Part shown: piece after piece, positions 8,176 to 16,745 of the stretch
Numbering within the stretch: the stretch's first letter is position 1
Layout of the letters: every line of letters starts with the position of its first letter
NCBI RefSeq assembly: GCF_015352455.1
Contig: NZ_JADKPN010000006.1
Span: 1 to 64,000, forward strand
DNA: 64,000 nucleotides
Direction: 5' to 3'
Source of the DNA: Nocardioides islandensis
GTDB lineage: Bacteria > Actinomycetota > Actinomycetes > Propionibacteriales > Nocardioidaceae
The notes under the pieces: model-generated
What the model saw: only the letters and a program-made list of their open reading frames with translations
The model's database searches: none
Told to the model about the DNA's origin: nothing
Position numbers and translations under genes: made by a program

Positions 8176-9678
8176 TCAGCCGGGAGCGCTGTCGGGCCAG
8201 TCGTCGGGCGGCACCAGCAGGTCGACGAAGTCCCCGCGGTGCACCAGCCGCCAGTCGGCGATGTCCATCAGCTCGGCCTCGAGGTAGGAGCCCGGGGCGA
8301 GCAGGGCGTACTCCGCGCCGGTCTGCCTGACGTACCTCAGCCAGCCGGGCTGGGTGGCGTCCATGCGGAAGTTCCGCTCCAGCTCCTGGTCGGTGAAGAT
8401 GTCGCCGTAGCCGTTGCTGACCAGGTCGAGGCCAGGGAAGCGCCACATCAGGTAGCCGCCCTTGGTCCAGTCGTTCAGCACGACCGTCCCGGCGGGCAGC
8501 GCGTCGAGCTCGGCGTACCAGTCGGCGTCCGGGGGCGGCTCGTCGGCGGTCTGCGGGACGACGAGGGCCAGCGTCACCAGGCTCAGGGCGGCACCGGCGA
8601 GCACGACGCCGACCTCGCGACGGCTCACCGCGACCCGTCGCCGGGCGAGCTCCTGGACGGCCTTGGCCGCGAAGGGGACCAGCATGACGGCCGCCACCAT
8701 CACGGTGCGGGCGGTGTACAGCGCCCACCCGCCCGCGAGCAGCACCAGCAGCGCCTCGGTCCACGACGCCGGGGTGGTACGGCGCATCATCCGGAGCAGC
8801 AGCGCGCACGCCAGCACGAGGAAGGCGACGGCGTACGGCTTGGTGAAGTGCGCCGGCTGCCACTCGGAGAAGTAGGTGCCCCGCGAGTTGACGAGCAGGA
8901 CGGCGGACCACAGCTTCGGGCCCACCGGCGTGAGCGCCGTCGCGGCCGCCGACAGCACGAGGACGAGCAGGTGCCGCAGCCAGATCCTCCGCGGTACGAC
9001 GCGGTCGAGGGCGATGCCGACCAGCGCGACCGCGCCGATGACCAGCCCGATCGGCCACATGCCGTGGGCCGTCGCCCACACCCAGGTCAGCGGGACCAGC
9101 CACCAGCGGACCTTGCCGTCGTGCGAGGTGCGGAACCACGCCGCGGTGGTGAGCGCGACGAACACGTAGCTGACCACCTGGGGCCGCATGGACAGGCCGG
9201 GCGACGCGGCCAGCAGGGCGACGACCACCACCGCCACGGCGGGGATCGGGCCGGCGTACCTGCGCGCGACGAACCACAGGGTCACGGCCAGCAGGATGAA
9301 GAGCGAGCCGGCCAGCCAGGCCACGCCGGCCAGGCCGAACCAGTCCTCCATCTGCGCCATCACGACCTGGGGCAGCCATTGCGTCGGCACCCAGTCGTTG
9401 GTGCCGAAGGTCGTCACGCTGCCGGGGTGCTGGAGCGACCACCCGCCGTGCAGGAACTCCTCGCCGAACCTCAGGTGGAAGTAGGTGTCGTTGTTGGTGA
9501 TGGTCTTGGCGGCCCGCTTCACGAGGAAGCCGAACGTGCCCAGGAGGACGATGTACGGCGCCACCGTCAGCAGCAGCGTGAACGGGCTGCGCTGCGGCGC
9601 GCCGGCCTCCGGGGCCCGTGGCGTGGCCGGGGCGTCGTCCGCGGAGGCAGGCAGGCTGTCGACGGTCATCGCGGTCAC
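8176..9678 (-). CDS. polytopic membrane protein, glycosyltransferase (GT-C)-like
   Basis: A 500-residue protein with a short disordered N-terminus, about ten hydrophobic helices (35-400) and a C-terminal extracytoplasmic domain of about 100 residues. The first loop carries NDTYFHLRFGEEFL, with an Asp like the acidic first-loop residue of GT-C transferases. The soluble tail (LDALPAGTVVLNDWTKGGYLMWRFPG...) resembles the tails of uncharacterised actinobacterial GT-C-like proteins. Lipid-linked sugar transfer is therefore an inference from architecture. It overlaps the upstream YgjV-GNAT gene by 4 bp and is probably translated with it. No sugar-nucleotide gene is near. Confidence 0.7.
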   Translation of the reverse strand: MTAMTVDSLPASADDAPATPRAPEAGAPQRSPFTLLLTVAPYIVLLGTFGFLVKRAAKTITNNDTYFHLRFGEEFLHGGWSLQHPGSVTTFGTNDWVPTQWLPQVVMAQMEDWFGLAGVAWLAGSLFILLAVTLWFVARRYAGPIPAVAVVVVALLAASPGLSMRPQVVSYVFVALTTAAWFRTSHDGKVRWWLVPLTWVWATAHGMWPIGLVIGAVALVGIALDRVVPRRIWLRHLLVLVLSAAATALTPVGPKLWSAVLLVNSRGTYFSEWQPAHFTKPYAVAFLVLACALLLRMMRRTTPASWTEALLVLLAGGWALYTARTVMVAAVMLVPFAAKAVQELARRRVAVSRREVGVVLAGAALSLVTLALVVPQTADEPPPDADWYAELDALPAGTVVLNDWTKGGYLMWRFPGLDLVSNGYGDIFTDQELERNFRMDATQPGWLRYVRQTGAEYALLAPGSYLEAELMDIADWRLVHRGDFVDLLVPPDDWPDSAPG

Positions 9679-10304
9679 ACCCCCAGCACGTACGACGCGC
9701 CCTCACGGCGGAAGCCGACGCGCTCGTAGTAGGGGTCGACCATGCTCGGGGAGGTGACGACGCGGCGGACGCCGAGGTCGTGCAGCAGCCCGCTGCGGCG
9801 CCAGACGAACTCGCCGGGGGAGAAGTCGCGGTACCGCCGCGTCACGTAGTCGAGCTCGACGTGCGCGGTGTCGCCGTCGGCCCGGATGATCACCACGCCC
9901 ACCGTCTCGTCACCCTTCAGCACCAGGAACGGGTGCCGGTCGGCCCGCGGGACGCCGTCCCACGAGAAGTCGGGCTGGTGCCGAAGGACGTCGGACCTGT
10001 GCACGCCCAGGACGTGGGCGAGGTACACGTCGTCCGACGGCACACCGAGCACCTGGAACGCCGCGTCGTCGTGGCGCGAGCGCACCAGCCGGGAGATGAA
10101 CCACACGTTGATCGCGCTGGTCGCCAGGTTCATGGCCACCATCGGCCAGACCCCGACCAGCGCGTTGAACGCCACCAGCATCAGCCCGGCGACCAGGTTC
10201 AGCACCCGGAACCGCAGCACCCGCGCCTGGAGCAGCGAGACGATCAGCAGCGCCGAGCCGGCCCATCCGAACAGGTCGAGCCAGTGGTCGGCGAGCCAGG
10301 TCAC
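9675..10304 (-). CDS. YgjV-like membrane domain fused to a GNAT-like domain
   Basis: The first 95 residues form about three to four membrane helices (LFGWAGSALLIVSLLQAR, NLVAGLMLVAFNALVGVWPMVAMN) like the YgjV family of inner-membrane proteins. The remaining 110 residues look like the C-terminal half of a GNAT acetyltransferase: FLVLKGDETVGVVII, then a helix-strand pair and PYYERVGFRREG, the usual GNAT ending. An intact acetyl-CoA loop (Q/RxxGxG/A) is not obvious, so activity is uncertain. The GTG start is supported by a TAGTCT hexamer 6 nt upstream. The next gene overlaps by 4 bp, suggesting a two-gene membrane operon. Confidence 0.7.
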   Translation of the reverse strand: MTWLADHWLDLFGWAGSALLIVSLLQARVLRFRVLNLVAGLMLVAFNALVGVWPMVAMNLATSAINVWFISRLVRSRHDDAAFQVLGVPSDDVYLAHVLGVHRSDVLRHQPDFSWDGVPRADRHPFLVLKGDETVGVVIIRADGDTAHVELDYVTRRYRDFSPGEFVWRRSGLLHDLGVRRVVTSPSMVDPYYERVGFRREGASYVLGV

Positions 10305-10310
10305 GGCGCG

Positions 10311-10316
10311 AGACTA
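10311..10316 (-). promoter_or_regulatory. -10 element for leaderless YgjV-GNAT gene
   Basis: TAGTCT on the minus strand, six bases before the GTG start at 10304. Confidence 0.5.
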
Positions 10317-10354
10317 CTGCCGTGACCCGGCTCACCTGACCGCTCATCGACGTG

Positions 10355-13303
10355 TCAGGGGAGCGTGCCGGAACCCGGCAGCCGCCGGTGCTGGACCGCC
10401 GCCGCCGTGCGCTGGTTGCTCGTCGGGACCGTGACCCGCAGCTGCTGGGCGACCGAGTTGGCCGCCAGGTTGTTGCCGTGGACGTCGGTGATCTTGGCGG
10501 CGTTGAAGATGACGCGGTACTTGCCCGCGCCGAGGCGACCCTTCGGGTCGATCGAGGCGACCTTGCCCTTCTTCAGCGACTTCACCTTCGCGGCGACCTT
10601 GACGTACTTCGAGCCCTTCTGCTTCTGCAGCTTGATGTTCTTGCCGGAGATGCCGCGGACCTTCTCGCTGAAGGTCGCCTTGATCGTCGAGGTCGGCTTG
10701 AGGGTCGTCGGCGTGATCTTCTTGACCACCGGCGCGGTGGCGTCGACGTTGAACGACCGGATCGCACTCGTCGCCAGCGGCTGGCCGGCGCCGTCGTACG
10801 CCGTGACGCTCCAGGTGTACTTGCCGGACTTGAGCGCGCTCGGGGCGTTGGCCGTGGCGACGGTCGTCACCTTGGTCACGCTCGAGCCGTTGACGATGGT
10901 CAGCAGGTAGCTGGCCGCCCCCGGGACCTCGGTCCACTGGAACAGCGAGCTGGTCGCACCGACCCACGTGCTCGCCTTCGGCAGCAGGAGGCTCGGCGCC
11001 ACGCCATTGGAGAAGAAGGTCTGCGTCTGCGACCACGGGCCGGTGTTGCCGGAGGAGTCCTGCTTGCGGACCCGCCAGACGTACGGCTGCGGCGACGCCG
11101 GGATCGGCGAGGACGGGGCGTACGCCGCGGTCTTGACCGTGGCGGTGAACACCCGGTTGGCCGCGCTGAACGTCAGGTCGTTGTTGCGGTAGACCTCGAC
11201 CGTGTAGGTCGACGCGAACGCCTGGGCGGCCCAGCGGAACGGCGTCGTGCCCGGCACCGTGACACCACCCACGGGTGAGCTCGGGGCGACCGCCGGCGTG
11301 GACTTGGTGAAGGTTGCGACCTGCGACCAGGCCAGGCCGTTGTCCTCGTAGTCGAGAGCCTGCACCCGCCAGAAGTAGGTGCCGTCCGGGTACAGCTTGT
11401 CGTACGCCGTGACCGTCGCTTGGTCGACGACGCGGGTGTCGATGGGCGAGGCGAAGGACGGGTCGTTGTCCACCTGGAGGCGGTAGTTCTTGGCCGTCTG
11501 GTTGCCGAACTCGGTGTTCCACAGCGTGCCGGCGTTGGTGTCGGCGTAGTCCTGCCAGCTGAACGTGATGTCGCCCTGGCTCGGGTCGCTGGAGGTCAGG
11601 CCGGTGATGGCCGGGGACGCCTTGCGGAAGCCCCGGGTGTCAGACAGCGTGACGTGCGACTCCGGGTCGGGACCGCAGTTCGCGAGGGTGAGGCACGGCC
11701 GGACGTGCCAGTAGTACGCCGTGCCGGCTTGGCTGTCGGGCAGCGTCGCCTTGGAGTTGCCGAGGGCGAGCTGGAACACCGTGTTGGCCGTCGAGGGGAT
11801 GCTCGGGATCTCGGTGGTGGTCATGTTCTCGTCCTGCGCGTAGTAGACGAGATAGAACGCGGCGCCCGGCACCGGGTCCCACGACAGGGTCGGCGTGCTC
11901 GGAACGTTGTCGCAGACATCGAACACGCTGGCCGGCGTGCAGCCACCCGCACCGGTCGCGGCCTGGCCGTCGAGCCCGATCTTCAGGCCGGTGACGAGGG
12001 CCTGGTTGTCCCAGGGGCCGGCCGCCGTCGCGGGCGACGTCTCGAACACCACCTGAGGGGTGGAGTACAGGCCAGGAAGACCGGTGGCGACCGGGTAGGG
12101 GCCGTCGATCGGGCGGACACGCCAGTAGACCTTCGTGCCGGCGCCCCACAAGCAGTCGGACCCGCGAGGGGTGTACGTCGTGGCGGCGGTCGCGCACGTC
12201 TTGGTCACTGCCGCACTCGGGGAGAAGTTGATGTCCTTGGACACCTGCAGCTCGTAGCTGGAGGCGTGCTGCACCGGAGTCCATTGGTAGTAGGGCTTGG
12301 GGCCCGTGGAACCGGGCGCACCCTCGGTGCCGAGCGGGAACACCGCCTGAGGGGTGTCGGGCCACTGCCGCTTGAATCCGAACAGCGACTCCGTCCACGG
12401 CGTCGGCTGGCCGGCCTGGTCGACCGCGCGGACGCGCCACCAGAACTGGTCGCTGTTCAGGGTCACCGGCGGGGAGTAGCGCGTGCTCCGGACGTTGGTG
12501 ATCGAGTTGGCGATGTTGTTGAAGCTGGCGTCCAGGGCGATCTGCACGTCGTAGTACTGCGCGCCCGGGACGGGGGTCCAGTCGACGACGACGTCCTCGA
12601 TCTGCTGGTTGACGTCGTTGGCCGGGTAGGTGATCTGCGGCTGGGCCAGCGGGTCGATGAAGAAGCTGGAGACGTTGGAGGCCAGGCTGACCAGCCCCGC
12701 GCCCTTGACCGCGGAGACCCGCCAGAACCAGTCACCGGTGGTCAGCGGGTCCGGGACGACGAGCGAGGTGGTCTTGGTGGTGTAGCTCTTGGCGCCGATG
12801 AAGTCGGCGTCGCCGTCCACCTCGACGGTGTAGGAGATCGCACCCTGGCTGCTGCTCCACTGGAGCAGCGGCGGGCTCTGCGGCTGCGCGAGGTGCTCGC
12901 CCTCCGCCGGCGCGATCGGGATCGGGGTGGTGACCGGGGCGATCTGGAAGGAGTCCTCGACCCAGTCCGACTGCGTGCTGCCGTTGAGCGACCGCACCCG
13001 CCAGAAGTTCTTGCCGGGCAGCAGGTTCTTGGTCGGGACGGCCTTGGTGTTGCTCGTCTTCAGGGCGAAGTCGGGGGAGGAGAAGCCGGCCGTGGAGTCG
13101 ACCTGCACCTCGTAGCCGGTCGCCTTGGCGACCTTGCTCCACGAGAGGATCGCCGTGCTCGAGTTGGCGACGTTGCTGGTCAGGCCGCCGGGGCTGGCGA
13201 GCGCGGACGCGGGCGCGGTCGTGACGGCGAGGCCGCCGATGGTCAGGGCAGCGGCGGCGACGGTGGTCGCCAGGGCACGCACGGCGGAGCGGTGGACGGG
13301 CAC
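10355..13303 (-). CDS. large secreted protein of repeated fibronectin-type modules
   Basis: A 982-residue exported protein with a Sec signal peptide (about 1-35, cleavage near ASALASP). The body is about eight beta-sandwich modules of about 80-110 residues, each with an A-x-x-Y-x-V-x-V/I strand (ATGYEVQVDSTAGFS, AQYYDVQIALDASF, AKNYRLQVDNDPSF) and ending in a WRVR/WRV strand with GPWSQ or similar. This is the fibronectin type III-like pattern. The last 115 residues (DATAPVVKKITPTTLKPTS...) form an Ig-like domain with a FSEKVRG segment as in SbsA/Big_5 modules. There is no enzyme domain, sortase signal or membrane anchor, so it is probably a secreted structural or binding protein. GTG/ATG start at 13303 follows GGGGAGGA. 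Confidence 0.85.
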   Translation of the reverse strand: MPVHRSAVRALATTVAAAALTIGGLAVTTAPASALASPGGLTSNVANSSTAILSWSKVAKATGYEVQVDSTAGFSSPDFALKTSNTKAVPTKNLLPGKNFWRVRSLNGSTQSDWVEDSFQIAPVTTPIPIAPAEGEHLAQPQSPPLLQWSSSQGAISYTVEVDGDADFIGAKSYTTKTTSLVVPDPLTTGDWFWRVSAVKGAGLVSLASNVSSFFIDPLAQPQITYPANDVNQQIEDVVVDWTPVPGAQYYDVQIALDASFNNIANSITNVRSTRYSPPVTLNSDQFWWRVRAVDQAGQPTPWTESLFGFKRQWPDTPQAVFPLGTEGAPGSTGPKPYYQWTPVQHASSYELQVSKDINFSPSAAVTKTCATAATTYTPRGSDCLWGAGTKVYWRVRPIDGPYPVATGLPGLYSTPQVVFETSPATAAGPWDNQALVTGLKIGLDGQAATGAGGCTPASVFDVCDNVPSTPTLSWDPVPGAAFYLVYYAQDENMTTTEIPSIPSTANTVFQLALGNSKATLPDSQAGTAYYWHVRPCLTLANCGPDPESHVTLSDTRGFRKASPAITGLTSSDPSQGDITFSWQDYADTNAGTLWNTEFGNQTAKNYRLQVDNDPSFASPIDTRVVDQATVTAYDKLYPDGTYFWRVQALDYEDNGLAWSQVATFTKSTPAVAPSSPVGGVTVPGTTPFRWAAQAFASTYTVEVYRNNDLTFSAANRVFTATVKTAAYAPSSPIPASPQPYVWRVRKQDSSGNTGPWSQTQTFFSNGVAPSLLLPKASTWVGATSSLFQWTEVPGAASYLLTIVNGSSVTKVTTVATANAPSALKSGKYTWSVTAYDGAGQPLATSAIRSFNVDATAPVVKKITPTTLKPTSTIKATFSEKVRGISGKNIKLQKQKGSKYVKVAAKVKSLKKGKVASIDPKGRLGAGKYRVIFNAAKITDVHGNNLAANSVAQQLRVTVPTSNQRTAAAVQHRRLPGSGTLP

Positions 13304-13342
13304 GGAGGGTCCTCCCCGGGAAAGACGGTGTCCGCGCCAGTA

Positions 13343-13379
13343 TCGGTAAAGAGATGGGGCGCCCGTGGTTCTTTACCGA
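13343..13379. promoter_or_regulatory. 10-bp inverted repeat upstream of the fibronectin-module gene
   Basis: TCGGTAAAGA (13343-13352) and TCTTTACCGA (13370-13379) form a perfect inverted repeat with a 17-nt spacer. It starts 40 bp before the gene at 13303. The proximal arm overlaps a GATACT hexamer (minus strand, 13339-13344) that could be the -10 box. A- and T-rich arms are conspicuous in this GC background. Probably a repressor or activator site; the protein is unknown. Confidence 0.5.
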
Positions 13380-13413
13380 AATTCAGGGGTGAATCTCTGG
13401 GTCCCCCCTCGGC

Positions 13414-13692
13414 TCAGTCCACGCCGAGGGCGAAGGCTGCCTCGAGGTCGTGGCGGGAGTAGGCGCGGAAGGCGATGTGCGTCTCGGTCGAGGTCACACC
13501 CGGCACCTTGTTGAGCTGGTCGGCGACCACGGTCGCCACGTCGTCGTGGTTGCGCACCCGGACCAGCACGATGAGGTCGATCTGGCCGGTCACCGAGTAG
13601 ACCTCGGAGACGCCGTCGAGGGCCGCGATCTGCTCGGCGACCTCGGGGATCCGGGCGACGTCTGCCTTCACGAAGACGATGGCGGTGATCAC
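13414..13692 (-). CDS. stand-alone Lrp/AsnC ligand-binding (RAM) domain protein
   Basis: 92 residues with the beta-alpha-beta RAM fold of Lrp regulators (ITAIVFVKAD..., GVSEVYSVTGQIDLIVLVRV) but no helix-turn-helix. Such proteins bind amino acids or act as small oligomeric modulators; ligand and partner are unknown. The GTG start overlaps the GT87-like gene stop by 4 bp, giving translational coupling. It is often found beside the DEDDh exonuclease gene in related actinobacteria (recalled, not checked). Confidence 0.85.
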   Translation of the reverse strand: MITAIVFVKADVARIPEVAEQIAALDGVSEVYSVTGQIDLIVLVRVRNHDDVATVVADQLNKVPGVTSTETHIAFRAYSRHDLEAAFALGVD

Positions 13693-14549
13693 GCGGTCAC
13701 CCTACGACCTCGGCCCGCGGTCCGGCCGTGGCCCGGGACCGTCGGCGTACGGCGTGGGACCAGGCGCGGGATCGCGGCCAGGAGAGCCAGGTTGCCGGTG
13801 CCGACGACCGGGCTGGCGAGCAGCATCACGACCGGAAGCAGCCAGGCGCGGTCCGTGCGCGCGGCGTACACGAGGAGGACGGCCGCGACGGGCAGCCGGA
13901 CCAGCAGCGGCGGCACGAAGGCCAGGCCCGGAGACGAGCCGCCGTTGTCGAGCAGGAACCGCACCCAGTCCTGCCATAGGCCGGGGGCCGAGATGACGGA
14001 GACGGCCAGCAGGAGGACGAACGTGACGACGAAACCACGCAGCAGCCGCCACTCGCCGCGCAGCACGAACCACACCGGCCCGACGCAGGGCAGCACCTTG
14101 GTGAAGGCGGCCGCGCACCACGGCGCTCCTCGGGTCGTGCCCAGCACCGCGGCCACGGCCAGCAGCCAGAAGACGTTGCCCGACGCGATCTCGAAGGCGC
14201 AGCACATCAGCCCGGCCACCGCGACGACGGCTGGGAGCGGTCGCAGCAGCCAGGCGACGCCGGCCAGGGCGGCGCCGATGAAGACAGCCGCGAAGGCCGG
14301 CCACGGCAGGAACGTGAGCGGCCAGACGACCTGGGCGAACAGCGGGCTGTAGTTGTAGGCGTCGAGGCTGCCGGGCGCGGCGTCGTACAGGCCGCCGTCC
14401 CACGCGACGTAGTAGGCGTGTGCGTCCCAGCCGAGGCCGAAGTTGCCGATCATCGCGCTGGTGCGGCCCACGACGACCAGGCCGGCCAGCAGGAGGAGGG
14501 CCGGCCCGACGACGCGCAGCAGCAGCGTGCGCACAGGGGAGCCGGCCAT
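13689..14549 (-). CDS. GT87-like membrane glycosyltransferase
   Basis: 286 residues with about eight to nine membrane helices. The first periplasmic loop has GWDAHAYYVAWDGGLYDAAPG, the Asp-containing motif of DUF2029/GT87 polyprenyl-phosphate-dependent mannosyltransferases, followed by YNYSPLFAQVVWPLTFLPWPAF, which is highly typical of that family. At 286 residues it is short for the family (usually 380-450), so it may be a reduced member. ATG start, leaderless by a TACCGT hexamer 6 nt upstream. Substrate unknown. Confidence 0.75.
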   Translation of the reverse strand: MAGSPVRTLLLRVVGPALLLLAGLVVVGRTSAMIGNFGLGWDAHAYYVAWDGGLYDAAPGSLDAYNYSPLFAQVVWPLTFLPWPAFAAVFIGAALAGVAWLLRPLPAVVAVAGLMCCAFEIASGNVFWLLAVAAVLGTTRGAPWCAAAFTKVLPCVGPVWFVLRGEWRLLRGFVVTFVLLLAVSVISAPGLWQDWVRFLLDNGGSSPGLAFVPPLLVRLPVAAVLLVYAARTDRAWLLPVVMLLASPVVGTGNLALLAAIPRLVPRRTPTVPGHGRTAGRGRRVTA

Positions 14550-14555
14550 GGCTCG

Positions 14556-14561
14556 ACGGTA
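14556..14561 (-). promoter_or_regulatory. -10 element for leaderless GT87-like gene
   Basis: TACCGT on the minus strand, six bases from the ATG at 14549; the Lrp-domain gene is co-transcribed downstream. Confidence 0.5.
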
Positions 14562-14597
14562 GGGGAACGGGTCGCCGTGAAGGCGGAAAGCGCCGGA

Positions 14598-16406
14598 TCA
14601 GCGTGCCGGCTGGTGCACCGGCGAGATCGACCGCCGGTCGGCGAAGGGGACCAGGGTGAGCCGGCTCTGGTTGACCGCGTCGTGCAGGGCCAGGTGGCGG
14701 GTCGCGCCGGCCACCGGGCAGGTCCACTCGCCGTCCACGTCGACCAGGCGCACGCCGGGCGACTCCAGCCAGCGCAGGATCCGCTCGGTCTCCTCGGCGG
14801 TGGCCGAGGGGACCGGGCCCGGGGCGGGGCTCACCGTCTCGGCACTGAGGCGCAGGTCGGCGACGTACTGCTGGGCGTCGGTGCCGGGCGGGATCACGCC
14901 GGCCGCGGCCAGCCGCCCGTGCCGGACGATGTGGACGAACCAGCGCCCGTCGTCCTCGCGACGCGCGGCGACCAGCTCCGGGAGCCGGGTCAGGGCGGTG
15001 AGCCGCTGCGTGCGCGCGGCGGCCCGCACGAACGCCGCCAGCCGGTCGCGGTGCACGCCGGCCTCCTCGAACCGCTCGGTGGTCGCCAGCGCGCTCATCC
15101 GCTCGTTGATCGCCTCGACCACCTCGTCGGGACGGCTGAGCAGGCTGTCGCGAAGCTGTCGGACGACCGCGGCGTACGTCGACGGGTCGACGCTGCCGTC
15201 GCACGGGGACAGGCAGCGCCCCATCTCCGCGAGCACGCACGGTGCCCGTGAGGACGTGCGCGGGCCCAGGCGGTCGCTGCACTGCCGCACCGGGAAGGTG
15301 TCGTGCAGCGCGGCCAGGCACTGCTCGGCGGTGCGCCGGGAGCGGAACGGGCCGAGGTAGTCGGCGCCGTCGTCGAGCACCTTCTTCACCAGCGACAGCC
15401 GCGGCCACGGCTCCCTGGTGAGCTTGATGAACTGCACCTTCTCGGGGAAGCGCGAGCGCCGGTTGTAGCGCGGCTTGTGCTCGGCGATCAGCCGCAGCTC
15501 GCGCACCTCGGCCTCCAGCGGCGTCGCGCACTCGATGCCGTGCACCTCGCTGGCCAGGCCGACCATCTCGCCCATCCGGCTACGGGTCTCCGACGAGGTG
15601 AAGTACGAACGGACCCGGGCGCGCAGGTCGCGCGACGTGCCGACGTACAGCACCCGCTTGCTCTCGTCACGGAAGAGGTAGACGCCGGGGGAGTGCGGCA
15701 GGTGCTCGGCGAGGTGGCGCTTGCGGCGCACCGCGGGGCTGACCCGCGAGGAGAAGGTCTGCAGCTCCTCGAGCGTGTGCACGCCGAGCCCGCCGAGCCG
15801 CTCCATGAGGCCGTGCAGCACGTCGACGGTCGCCCGGGCGTCGGCCAGGGCGCGGTGGTTGGGCGTCGTGGTGGAGCGGAAGACCCGGGCCAGCGACGAC
15901 AGCTTGCAGTTGGGCGCGTCGTCGCGGGTGATCACCCGGCGCGCGAGCAGCGCGGTGTCGAGCACCTCGAACGCCGGCCACGGCCGGCCCTGGACCTCGG
16001 CGAAGTGGCGCAGGAAGCCGACGTCGAACGGCGCGTTGTGGGCCACCAGCACGGTGCCGGCCGCGAACTCCAGGAACGCCGGCAGCGCGGTCTCGATCGT
16101 CGGCGCGTCGGCCACCATCGAGTTGGTGATCCCGGTGAGCACGGCGATGAACGGCGGGATCGCGGTGTGCGGGTTGACCAGGGTCTGGAACTCGCCCAGC
16201 ACCTCGCCGCCGCGGACCTTCACCGCTCCGATCTCGGTGATCATCGAGCCGCCCTCGGCCGACCCGCCGGTCGTCTCGAGGTCGACGACGCAGAAGGTCA
16301 TCTCCCGCAGCGGCCGGCCGAGCTCGTCGAAAGTGCGTTGCGGCTCCCAGCGCTCGTGGGCACCGTGGGGCCGGAGCGAGGTGCGTACGCCGGCGAGGAG
16401 CCCCAT
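14598..16406 (-). CDS. DEDDh exonuclease fused to UvrC-like GIY-YIG domain
   Basis: A 602-residue nuclease. The N-terminal DEDDh 3'-5' exonuclease domain shows VDLETTGG (about 41), LVAHNAPFDVGFL and the HRALADARATVDVL closing motif, as in the epsilon subunit of DNA polymerase III. From about 240 follows a GIY-YIG domain (PGVYLFRDESKRVLYVGTS) and UvrC-like sequence with CVLAEMGRCLSPCDG, but no RNase H-like C-terminal half of true UvrC. This fusion equals mycobacterial Rv2191-type proteins and is presumed to act in DNA repair. ATG 16406 is confirmed by a TACCGT hexamer 7 nt upstream. Confidence 0.92.
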   Translation of the reverse strand: MGLLAGVRTSLRPHGAHERWEPQRTFDELGRPLREMTFCVVDLETTGGSAEGGSMITEIGAVKVRGGEVLGEFQTLVNPHTAIPPFIAVLTGITNSMVADAPTIETALPAFLEFAAGTVLVAHNAPFDVGFLRHFAEVQGRPWPAFEVLDTALLARRVITRDDAPNCKLSSLARVFRSTTTPNHRALADARATVDVLHGLMERLGGLGVHTLEELQTFSSRVSPAVRRKRHLAEHLPHSPGVYLFRDESKRVLYVGTSRDLRARVRSYFTSSETRSRMGEMVGLASEVHGIECATPLEAEVRELRLIAEHKPRYNRRSRFPEKVQFIKLTREPWPRLSLVKKVLDDGADYLGPFRSRRTAEQCLAALHDTFPVRQCSDRLGPRTSSRAPCVLAEMGRCLSPCDGSVDPSTYAAVVRQLRDSLLSRPDEVVEAINERMSALATTERFEEAGVHRDRLAAFVRAAARTQRLTALTRLPELVAARREDDGRWFVHIVRHGRLAAAGVIPPGTDAQQYVADLRLSAETVSPAPGPVPSATAEETERILRWLESPGVRLVDVDGEWTCPVAGATRHLALHDAVNQSRLTLVPFADRRSISPVHQPAR

Positions 16407-16413
16407 GGCCGCG

Positions 16414-16419
16414 ACGGTA
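16414..16419 (-). promoter_or_regulatory. -10 element for leaderless DEDDh/UvrC-like gene
   Basis: TACCGT on the minus strand ending 7 nt from the ATG at 16406. This fixes the start and excludes longer readings of the frame. Confidence 0.5.
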
Positions 16420-16497
16420 GACGCGGTCGCCGACAATCCTGGGCAGGCCACGCGGCCTACCCTGGGTTGGGGACCCGATCGATTGTCAGGAGGAGCG

Positions 16498-16737
16498 ATG
16501 GGCGCACCGGACCTGCCCGGCGCCGACGAGCGCTGGCGCTGCGGCGGCTGCGGCAACCTGACCCGCTTCGACGTGGCACGCAGCCGGCGGACCGTCGAGT
16601 TCTGGCACGTCGACCTCTCGGGCGCGGTGAGCGTCGAGGACACCGAGGTGCGCGAGGAGCGCGTCGAGTCGGTGACCTGCCGCTGGTGCGGCCGCGACGA
16701 CGCCATCGAGACCGTGCCGCGCGCCGAGGCCGGCTGA
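16498..16737 (+). CDS. small zinc-ribbon protein
   Basis: 79 residues with two CxxC knuckles, CGGCG (about 16) and CRWCG (about 62), spaced for one zinc. The middle is a beta-rich stretch (TVEFWHVDLSGAVSVEDTEV). It is probably a nucleic-acid or protein-binding ribbon; no family name is certain. ATG 16498 follows an excellent AGGAGG site, and a TACCCT hexamer about 35 bp upstream may be its promoter. The NYN nuclease gene starts 8 bp after its stop, so the two may act together. Confidence 0.75.
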   Translation: MGAPDLPGADERWRCGGCGNLTRFDVARSRRTVEFWHVDLSGAVSVEDTEVREERVESVTCRWCGRDDAIETVPRAEAG

Positions 16738-16745
16738 GGACGGCC

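Noticed and set aside
10355..10400. LPGSG-like end of the fibronectin-module protein as a sortase signal
   Set aside because: No following hydrophobic helix or basic tail, and it is only eight residues from the end.
13343..13379. WhiG/sigma-28-type promoter in the TAAAG repeat
   Set aside because: The TAAA to CCGATA distance is about 25 bp, not 15-16.
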